64,000 bases of DNA from Sphingopyxis sp. USTB-05 (GTDB lineage Bacteria; Pseudomonadota; Alphaproteobacteria; Sphingomonadales; Sphingomonadaceae), in the NCBI RefSeq assembly GCF_023822045.1, contig NZ_CP084712.1:3717001-3781000 (forward strand), given 5' to 3'. The notes under the pieces were generated by a model that worked only from the letters and a program-made list of their open reading frames with translations, did no database searches and was not told the DNA's origin. Position 1 is the stretch's first letter. Every line of letters starts with the position of its first letter. Positions 43,267 through 49,513 of this stretch are shown here, one piece after another. A program made the position numbers and the translations under genes.

Positions 43267-43737
43267 ATGAAAAATGCCTCATCGACAGTCGAATTGGATG
43301 AATTCGATCGCAAGATTCTCGCGATTCTCGGCCGCGACGGACGGATCACCTTTACCGAGCTGGCATTGCAGGTCGGATTGTCGAAGACTCCGTGCCAGCA
43401 ACGGGTGAAACGCCTCGTCGACAGCGGGCTGATCGTCGGCTTTCGTGCAATCGTCGATCCCGCCAAGGTCGGCCTCGACCATGTGGCTTTCGCCGAGGTG
43501 AAGCTCTCGGATACGCGAGAGGAAGCGCTCAAGCAATTCAACACCGCAGTCCGGCAGATTCCTGAGGTCGAGGAATGCCATATGATCGCAAGCAGCTTCG
43601 ACTATCTGCTCAAGGTCCGCACCCCGGACATCCGTCGCTATCGCATCGTGTTGGGCGAAAAGATTTCGAGCCTGCCGCATGTCGCGAACACATCCACCTT
43701 CGTCGCGATGGAAACAATCTGCGAATCGGCCCGCTAA
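43267..43737 (+). CDS. putR: Lrp/AsnC-family regulator, probable PutR
   Basis: 156 residues. The N-terminal Lrp helix-turn-helix (ELDEFDRKILAILGRDGRIT, LALQVGLSKTPCQQRVKRL) is followed by a RAM/ligand domain with FAEVKLSDTREEALKQF and EVEECHMIASSFDYLLKVR. It is divergent from putA, the arrangement of PutR in Agrobacterium, Rhodobacter and Caulobacter relatives, where it activates putA in response to proline. The ATG at 43263 is out of frame, so 43267 is used. Proline as ligand is inferred from context. Confidence 0.9.
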   Translation: MKNASSTVELDEFDRKILAILGRDGRITFTELALQVGLSKTPCQQRVKRLVDSGLIVGFRAIVDPAKVGLDHVAFAEVKLSDTREEALKQFNTAVRQIPEVEECHMIASSFDYLLKVRTPDIRRYRIVLGEKISSLPHVANTSTFVAMETICESAR

Positions 43738-43786
43738 TGCCAAGAGATTGACCGCCGCGCGCGGCTGTGCCAATCGCGCAGGCCAT

Positions 43787-43860
43787 GCGGGTGTAGCTCA
43801 ATGGTAGAGCAGAAGCTTCCCAAGCTTACGACGAGGGTTCGATTCCCTTCACCCGCTCCA
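43787..43860 (+). tRNA. tRNA-Gly (anticodon CCC), left boundary of an integrated element
   Basis: A 74-nt cloverleaf with encoded CCA: acceptor GCGGGTG/CACCCGC, D arm GCTC...GAGC, anticodon loop TTCCCAA on GAAGC/GCTTA (outermost pair G-A mismatched), T arm GAGGG-TTCGATT-CCCTT. The integrase-bearing element begins at its last base, so the 3' end (TTCGATTCCCTTCACCCGCT, then CCA) is the probable attachment core. No second copy of that core was noticed in the window. Confidence 0.95.
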
Positions 43861-43986
43861 TCTTGCTGCCCACGCGCAGTCGCTGATGGTTGAAAAAACC
43901 CCGAAAATCCGCTAGTTTTTGAGCATTCACTGGCTTCCGGTGATTGTCCATGATCGCACGTAGCTGAACGATTCGGGGGCATATCT

Positions 43987-44023
43987 GGGGGCCTTTCAAA
44001 AGCCCCTGATGTGCGAGGCCCCC
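43987..44023 (+). promoter_or_regulatory. Hairpin overlapping the integrase translation start
   Basis: GGGGGCC at 43987-43993 pairs perfectly with GGCCCCC at 44017-44023, ending two bases before the integrase ATG at 44026. In mRNA it would bury the translation start region, so it may hold integrase expression low. No experiment supports this here. Confidence 0.4.
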
Positions 44024-44025
44024 AA

Positions 44026-45234
44026 ATGGCGCTCACCGACACCGCGATCCGCAAAGCGAAGCCAAAAGATAAGCCCTATAAGGTCTCGGATTCGGGCGGC
44101 CTTTATCTTTTGGTCAATCCGATCGGCAGCAAGCTTTGGCGCGTTAAATATCGCCTTCATGGGGTGGAGCGTAAACTGGCGCTCGGCGCATATCCTGCAA
44201 TTACACTCGCCGAAGCGCGAGCGGCGAGAGATGATGCGAAAAAGCAGCTCGCCCATGCCGTAGATCCCAATACTGCCAAGCGGCAGGCTCGAATCGCTGC
44301 GAGCATCAGCGCTGGCAACAGCTTCTCAGCGGTGGCTGAAGAGCTGATAGCGAAGCGCGAGAAGGAAGGTGTCGCAGCCACAACACTTGAAAAGCATCGC
44401 TGGCTTTTGCGTTTGCTAGGCGCAGAGTTCGGGCGGCGGCCGGTGGCAGACATCACGCCTGCGGAGTTGCTCCACGAGTTGAAGAAGCAGGAACGGCGCG
44501 GGCGTTTAGAGACGGCCAAGCAGGTCCGGGGTTTCGCGAGCCGCGTCTTCCGCTACGCCGCCGCTACAGCGCGAGCCGAACGCGATCCCGCACAGATGTT
44601 GCTTGGCGCGCTCATCCAGCCGACCGTGAAGCATTTCGCGTCGATCACTGATCCAATGGAGTTTGGCGGCCTACTCCGTGCGATTGAGGGATATGTGGGT
44701 GACCCAGCGGTGATGCATGCGCTCAAGCTGACCCCGCATGTCTTTCAGAGGCCCGGTGAACTGCGCCAGATGGAATGGACTGAAATCGACTTCGCGAAGG
44801 CAGTTTGGACGCTGCCTGCAACCAGGATGAAAATGCGCCAACCGCATGCGGTGCCATTGTCGCGCCAAGCACTCGCTATTCTGGAAGGTATGCGCGGGCT
44901 TTCTGGTAACGGCAAATATGTGTTCCCCTCGGTACGAACACGGGCGCGACCGATCAGCGACAACACGATCAACGCAGCGCTTCGCCGTCTTGGCTTTTCC
45001 AAGGAGCAAATGACGGCTCATGGATTCCGGACCTCCGCCTCCTCGTTGCTCAACGAGTCGGGCAAGTGGAATCCCGATGCCATCGAACGCGCCCTCGCTC
45101 ACATGGTCGCGGGGAGCATCCGGCGCATATATAACCAATCGGCCTATTGGGCGGAACGCGTCGAGATGGCCCAGTGGTGGAGTGATTATTTGTGTCAGCT
45201 CCGTGATGGAGGCAATGTAGGCTTCCCTCGCTAG
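44026..45234 (+). CDS. int: P4-type tyrosine integrase
   Basis: 402 residues. The N-terminal arm-binding DUF4102 domain (ALTDTAIRKAKPKDKPYKV, then GGLYLLVNPIGSKLWRVKYR) is followed by a SAM-like core-binding domain and a C-terminal catalytic domain. The first catalytic Arg is in VFQRPGELRQMEW, the HxxR box is HGFRTSASSLLNE, and the Tyr nucleophile is in IYNQSAYWAERVEMAQWW. It recombines the element at the adjacent tRNA-Gly. ATG 44026 is chosen over an in-frame GTG at 44011 because it matches the conserved MALTD start. It is complete and probably active. Six bases separate it from the next gene. Confidence 0.95.
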   Translation: MALTDTAIRKAKPKDKPYKVSDSGGLYLLVNPIGSKLWRVKYRLHGVERKLALGAYPAITLAEARAARDDAKKQLAHAVDPNTAKRQARIAASISAGNSFSAVAEELIAKREKEGVAATTLEKHRWLLRLLGAEFGRRPVADITPAELLHELKKQERRGRLETAKQVRGFASRVFRYAAATARAERDPAQMLLGALIQPTVKHFASITDPMEFGGLLRAIEGYVGDPAVMHALKLTPHVFQRPGELRQMEWTEIDFAKAVWTLPATRMKMRQPHAVPLSRQALAILEGMRGLSGNGKYVFPSVRTRARPISDNTINAALRRLGFSKEQMTAHGFRTSASSLLNESGKWNPDAIERALAHMVAGSIRRIYNQSAYWAERVEMAQWWSDYLCQLRDGGNVGFPR

Positions 45235-45240
45235 GAGAAG

Positions 45241-46095
45241 ATGGTGGACGACCGGAAGGAAGTATTGCCGCTCCGCGTCGTCGCGGCTCGATTCATCAGC
45301 ACGGATGACCAAGCCGGACTTACCGAGCTCGACCGTATCACGGCGGAAGCTTGGCGCGTCATCCAGAGGCGATATTGGCTGTTATCTACCTCTTTCACGG
45401 CGGCCGCTTCTGTAACCGTCGCTACATTACTGACTGGGATCGCGCTCACTTGGAGTGAAACGCCTGGGGCCGAAATCGTCACGCTGATCGGATTGGGATG
45501 CTTCGGTTCAATGCTGGCCATCGCCGCGTCGTGGCGCGTGTTTCAGTATGGCGGGATGAAAGCTGCCGCGCCTCAGGAGCCCACATACGCGGACGTGGAA
45601 GACCCGGCCGTGCGGAATCTCGAACGCCTGTTCGCCATCCTCCAACTCGAATCGACGCCGCGCGCCTTTTACTTCGCGCGCAATGGCCGGCGTCGCTACG
45701 TCGATCATCGCTATTTCTTCGGCAAGCTTCGCGCCGCCCATGTTGCTAAGGGCGACACCATCCGCAACGCGCTCTTCGGACCGGTGGGCCTCTGGTTCGC
45801 GCGCGAACTGTTTCTGGAACTGGACGTCGACAAACTGATCGCTGAAGCCAAGGCGGATCCGAGTCGCAAGGGCGCACCGAAGCAATATGATCACACAAAT
45901 GCGATCATCGCGCTGATTGATCACCCAAAGGTGCGGGCGCTCGATATCTCAAAGAAGCGCGGCAATCAGAAGGAAATCATCGAGTTGATTGAGGATTGGT
46001 ATCGCGACAGACGCCTGAAGGTGCCAAGCCAGACGCAGCTTGCGCCTTACGCAAATCAAATTCTGGAGACGATCGCGAAAAATCGTTCGTCTTAA
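45241..46095 (+). CDS. Hypothetical protein with two N-terminal membrane helices
   Basis: 284 residues, family not recognised. Two hydrophobic helices (about 47-69, FTAAASVTVATLLTGIALTW, and 76-100, IVTLIGLGCFGSMLAIAASW) form a hairpin, leaving a ~180-residue C-terminal domain presumably in the cytosol. That domain is basic and has YVDHRYFFGKLRAAHV and TNAIIALIDHPKVRALDIS. A ribosome site (AGGAG) precedes ATG 45241, six bases after the integrase stop, so it is probably expressed with int. A role in element maintenance or defence is possible but unsupported. Confidence 0.7.
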   Translation: MVDDRKEVLPLRVVAARFISTDDQAGLTELDRITAEAWRVIQRRYWLLSTSFTAAASVTVATLLTGIALTWSETPGAEIVTLIGLGCFGSMLAIAASWRVFQYGGMKAAAPQEPTYADVEDPAVRNLERLFAILQLESTPRAFYFARNGRRRYVDHRYFFGKLRAAHVAKGDTIRNALFGPVGLWFARELFLELDVDKLIAEAKADPSRKGAPKQYDHTNAIIALIDHPKVRALDISKKRGNQKEIIELIEDWYRDRRLKVPSQTQLAPYANQILETIAKNRSS

Positions 46096-46105
46096 TCCTA
46101 CTCTG

Positions 46106-46163
46106 AATTACCGGGGAACCACGCATTTGCGTGGTTTCCGGAGGTAGGTAATTACCGGGGAAC
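46106..46163 (+). promoter_or_regulatory. Direct repeats flanking a perfect hairpin upstream of the AlpA-like gene
   Basis: AATTACCGGGGAAC occurs at 46106-46119 and again at 46150-46163. Between them is a perfect 9-bp stem, AACCACGCA (46117-46125) with TGCGTGGTT (46128-46136). There is no T run, so it is not an obvious terminator. Repeated sites next to a small AlpA/Xis-like gene suggest an operator or excision-accessory binding region. Confidence 0.5.
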
Positions 46164-46273
46164 AGCCACGAACGGCAGATTTCTGGTGCATCCACATGCT
46201 GTTGGAACTGTCGGCGCTTAGCTGCAAATGATCCTGTCGCCCGCCGCATCGCGGCACTCCAACGGAGGCGACA

Positions 46274-46447
46274 ATGGATGAACTCGCATACTCGATTAAC
46301 CGCACGGCCAAGGCGCTCGGCGTGGGCCGGAGCACAATCTACAAGCTCATCAAGACCGGTCAGGTCGATGCGCTCAAGATCGGCACGCGCACGCTTATCA
46401 CGACCGCGTCGATCGCGCGGCTCACCGAGGCGCGCCGTGAAACTTGA
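46274..46447 (+). CDS. AlpA/excisionase-like helix-turn-helix protein
   Basis: 57 residues: MDELAYSINRTAKALGVGRS, then TIYKLIKTGQVDALKIGTRT and LITTASIARLTEAR. This is the MerR-like helix-turn-helix of the AlpA/excisionase family (SINRTAKALGVGRSTIYKLI as recognition helices, then a KIGTRTLI wing). GGAGGCGACA supplies a ribosome site. Proteins of this type activate integrase or act as directionality factors for P4-type elements, which fits its place downstream of the integrase. It is complete despite its small size. Confidence 0.85.
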   Translation: MDELAYSINRTAKALGVGRSTIYKLIKTGQVDALKIGTRTLITTASIARLTEARRET

Positions 46448-46511
46448 TACCGGGACGGCAAATGCCTCGCCCGCACTGTCCCCAACACAATCGATTTTAG
46501 GAGGGCAGACC

Positions 46512-47039
46512 ATGTCTGTGATTCGCAATGCGCTCGCCCGCATCTTTCGCTCGCGCGAGACGTCCACCTTACATTTCGACGCCGATGTGCGGACTGCGGC
46601 TTTCATGCGTCCGATCATCGAGAAGTTGCTCGCAGATGGAGAGGACGGCGACACCTACCGCGCTGCGATCAATTTCTGGCGCTACGCCGAGCGGCCTCCG
46701 TTGGCGGTCTATGATGGCGATGTAAGCCACTGTCAGATCGACGGTCCACTTCAACTGGCAGGTAATCACGCGCTTCCCTTGGGCGGTGAAATCTTCAGCA
46801 ACGGCGTCACGATTGATCTCGATCCTTTCGAGGCGAACGACCTTCGCGAGCATATGAGAGCAGCTATCGAACGTGCCATCCTGGCTTGGCTTGCGGACAA
46901 TGGTCGCCGCAAATTTGTGCCGGCCGTAAATCCATATGATCGCCCAACGGCCGACCGCGAAGCCAAGGCAATGATTGCTGATTGGGTCGCTCGCGGAGAA
47001 GTGATGCGCCCCGTCACGGAGGGTCCGGATCATGTCTGA
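46512..47039 (+). CDS. Hypothetical accessory protein of the element
   Basis: 175 residues starting at ATG 46512 behind AGGAGGGCAGACC, a strong ribosome site. Not recognised. It is soluble, has no signal or membrane helix, with RAAINFWRYAERPPLAVYDG, LPLGGEIFSNGVTIDLDPFE and a helical C-terminal half. The frame also extends upstream to 46278, but that part overlaps the AlpA-like gene and is spurious. It lies between the AlpA-like gene and the repeat-rich region before the mobilisation genes. No function assigned. Confidence 0.65.
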   Translation: MSVIRNALARIFRSRETSTLHFDADVRTAAFMRPIIEKLLADGEDGDTYRAAINFWRYAERPPLAVYDGDVSHCQIDGPLQLAGNHALPLGGEIFSNGVTIDLDPFEANDLREHMRAAIERAILAWLADNGRRKFVPAVNPYDRPTADREAKAMIADWVARGEVMRPVTEGPDHV

Positions 47040-47117
47040 TACGGACGTCTTTGCGGCAAGGTCGCAGGGCCGCGATGCTACGCATCGGACCCGTAATTTG
47101 GATACACACCTCACGCA

Positions 47118-47232
47118 CGGGTGCATCCAGCTTTTCCGCCACTTTTCGAGGGTGCGATCAGGGTGCGCTCCGCCGTCGCTTCGCCGAAGCGACGTAATTC
47201 CGCCAAAATTCGAGGGTGCGATCCGCACCCTC
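47118..47232 (+). promoter_or_regulatory. Repeat-rich candidate oriT / RHH operator
   Basis: Four GGGTGC motifs occur between 47120 and 47220. A 24-base direct repeat is seen at 47136-47159 and 47200-47223, sharing TCGAGGGTGCGATC. Between the copies is a perfect dyad, CGTCGCTTCG-C-CGAAGCGACG (47174-47194). A second perfect dyad, GAGGGTGCG-ATC-CGCACCCTC (47212-47232), ends 14 bases before the RHH start. Iterated sites and hairpins directly upstream of the RHH-coupling protein-relaxase genes are what an oriT or RHH autoregulation site looks like. The nic site is not identified. Confidence 0.55.
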
Positions 47233-47246
47233 AGGGAGGCGGCGCG

Positions 47247-47615
47247 ATGAAGACCATCCAACATTCCATCCGCCTGCCCGCGGCGCTCGATACGGCGCTT
47301 CGCGCGCTGGCCGATCGGCAGGGGAAGACGGTTTACGCGATGCTCCGCCGCTGCGTGAAGACAGGGATCGACGGGCAGGCCAATCCTGCGATCAGCAGCT
47401 CAGACGATCGCGAACTTGTCGCCGAGGTTGCGTCGATCAGTACGCGATTGGCCGATGTCGAACGCCTGCTAGACCGAACCTTGCACACGGCCTGCGCCGC
47501 TTATTGCTATGCGCGCAGCGCCGCGAAGGGGGGCGGCAAGAGCGACGAGGTCATCAGCGCCGAGACTCAGCGGGCCTATGATCGGCAACGGGCGGCAGCG
47601 GGGGAACGGTCATGA
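47247..47615 (+). CDS. Ribbon-helix-helix (CopG-like) relaxosome/regulator protein
   Basis: 122 residues. The N-terminal ~45 residues match a ribbon-helix-helix: the strand TIQHSIRLPAALD, then the helices TALRALADRQGKTVYAMLRR. A helical, coiled-coil-like C-terminal part (ELVAEVASISTRLADVERLL) follows. Such proteins dimerise, bind direct repeats near oriT and assist the relaxase, as TraY/TrwA do. AGGGAGG precedes ATG 47247. Its end overlaps the coupling-protein start by 4 bases, so it is co-translated with the mobilisation genes; the repeats upstream are its likely target. Confidence 0.75.
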   Translation: MKTIQHSIRLPAALDTALRALADRQGKTVYAMLRRCVKTGIDGQANPAISSSDDRELVAEVASISTRLADVERLLDRTLHTACAAYCYARSAAKGGGKSDEVISAETQRAYDRQRAAAGERS

Positions 47616-49513
47616 GCGAGCCTCCCGATCTCCGACTTCATGCCGAGACGCTGCGGCGTCATCTTCGCTACAGCCAGACGCGGCGGTTCAAACGACAGCT
47701 CGCGATCTTGGTCTCAGCGATCGCGCTCGGCGGTTTGGCGGCCCCCTATCTGATGCTCGACCCGAGCATCCTTCGGGATACCGGCACCCATTATCACGCG
47801 AAGATGCTGTCATGGTTTTCCGGCAGCGCTGGCGGCGATCCCGGGATGGTGATCCATTACGAGGGCGCGGACTATCTGACTCCCGCCCGTACGGTCGCGA
47901 CCGATCCTTATTGGGTTCGCCGGGCGAGCATCGCCAAATCGTTCGTCATGCGCGGCGCCATGCTGGGGTTTGTCGCGTGGCTTTCAGGTCTTTTCCTGCT
48001 CCGCGATGTTGTCGCGCGTAGGCGCGAACGCGCGCTCCGGGATCGCGTCATCGACGGCACCAAGGTGACGAGCGAGAAGAAGCTTGCGAAGCTGGCGCGG
48101 GCCGAAGCAGGTTCGCACCCGCTGGCGATCGGTCCCGTACCCTTTCCCCGCCGCCTCGAAACCCGCCACATGGCGATGGTGGGCACGACCGGCAGCGGCA
48201 AGACCACGGTGCTGCGCCAGATGCTCGACGGGATCGCCGCGCGCGGCGAAGCCGCGCTGGTCTATGATACCAGCGGCGAGTTCATCGCCCATTATTACCG
48301 GCCCGAGTGCGGCGACATCATCCTCAACCCGTTCGATGCCCGCTGCGTCTATTGGTCGCCTTTCGCCGAGATCGCCCACCCCGCCGACGCCGATCGCATC
48401 GCGCAGCAGCTCGTTACCGAGACCGGGAAGCAGGACGATGACGTCTGGCTGGAGACCAGCCGCATCCTCGTCGCCAACATGATCCGGGAGCTATGGAAGG
48501 AGAATAAGTGCACGCTGCTCGATCTGCTTGAGGCGCTGCAGAAAATGGACAAGGACAAGCTCAAGGCCTGGCTCAAGGACACGTCGTCGGCGCGCACCTT
48601 CTCCGACGACGCCGACCGGGCCACCGGCAGCGTGCTCTTCATGCTCGCGAAGGCCGCGAACCTGATCCAGTTCCTTCGGATGCCAGAGGAAGGCGAGAAG
48701 GTCTTTTCGTTCCGGGAGTTCATCGCCGGCCTCGACGAAACGAAGGGAGCCAAGCCCTGGATCTTCGTGCCGCGGAAGGAAGAGCAATTTGCGGCATTGA
48801 AGCCGCTGCTCGCCTGTTGGCTCGAATGCGCCGCGAGCGCCATGTTGGCCCTGGCTCCGTCATCCGACCGCCGCGTCTGGTTCCTGCTCGACGAACTTGC
48901 CGACCTGCCGCGCGTCGATAATCTGACGCGGTTGCTGCCCGAGGGCCGCAAGTTCGGGGCAGCGGTCGTTCTGACCTTTCAGGGCGTGGGGCAGATGCGG
49001 CATCGTTACGGCGACGACCTTGCCGAATCCATGCTCGGCTGCTGCAACACCAAGCTCTTCCTCCAGATGGGCGATGGCGAGTCCCGCCGCTGGGCGAGCG
49101 ACACGATCGGCACCTGCGAGGTCGAGATCCAGACCATGACCGGCGCGCTTGGCGATGGCGACGACAAGCCACGAATGACGCTCGGCCGCCAGCGCAAGAC
49201 CCGTCCCGCCGTGTTCGAAAGCGAACTCCGCCTCGCACGCTACGAGGGCTATCTGCTGTTCCCCGACGGGCTTCCCGTCGCGCGCATCGGGCTCACCGCC
49301 GACCATATCGAGAAACGGGGCCAGCCGCGCCAGCCAGCTTTCGTCGCAGCGAATCCGGAGACGACGCTCTGGCACCGGTCGTTGGAGGCGGCGCCTAAAG
49401 AAGAGTCCGACAGCGCGGTGCCGCCACCGGCCGAGGCGCCGGTCGTCGAAAAGCAGAAGGCAAGGAAGAAGCCACCAGCGCCTCTGCCGACTGACGATGG
49501 TGGGCCGATCTGA
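47612..49513 (+). CDS. TraD-like type IV coupling protein
   Basis: 633 residues. Two membrane segments (about 28-50 and 110-130) flank a periplasmic loop. A cytosolic motor follows with Walker A GTTGSGKTT at about 191-199 and Walker B WFLLDELADLPRV. The region AAVVLTFQGVGQMRHRYGDD is typical of F-type TraD/TrwB proteins that bind the relaxosome and feed DNA to a type IV secretion channel. The C-terminal tail is charged and proline-rich, as often used for partner contacts. It overlaps the relaxase gene by one base (TGATG), so the stoichiometry is probably coupled. Confidence 0.93.
   Translation: MSEPPDLRLHAETLRRHLRYSQTRRFKRQLAILVSAIALGGLAAPYLMLDPSILRDTGTHYHAKMLSWFSGSAGGDPGMVIHYEGADYLTPARTVATDPYWVRRASIAKSFVMRGAMLGFVAWLSGLFLLRDVVARRRERALRDRVIDGTKVTSEKKLAKLARAEAGSHPLAIGPVPFPRRLETRHMAMVGTTGSGKTTVLRQMLDGIAARGEAALVYDTSGEFIAHYYRPECGDIILNPFDARCVYWSPFAEIAHPADADRIAQQLVTETGKQDDDVWLETSRILVANMIRELWKENKCTLLDLLEALQKMDKDKLKAWLKDTSSARTFSDDADRATGSVLFMLAKAANLIQFLRMPEEGEKVFSFREFIAGLDETKGAKPWIFVPRKEEQFAALKPLLACWLECAASAMLALAPSSDRRVWFLLDELADLPRVDNLTRLLPEGRKFGAAVVLTFQGVGQMRHRYGDDLAESMLGCCNTKLFLQMGDGESRRWASDTIGTCEVEIQTMTGALGDGDDKPRMTLGRQRKTRPAVFESELRLARYEGYLLFPDGLPVARIGLTADHIEKRGQPRQPAFVAANPETTLWHRSLEAAPKEESDSAVPPPAEAPVVEKQKARKKPPAPLPTDDGGPI

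Noticed and set aside
47032..47250. 72-residue open frame before the RHH gene
   Set aside because: Covers the direct repeats and dyads, has no recognisable fold, and overlaps the preceding gene; the region looks regulatory.
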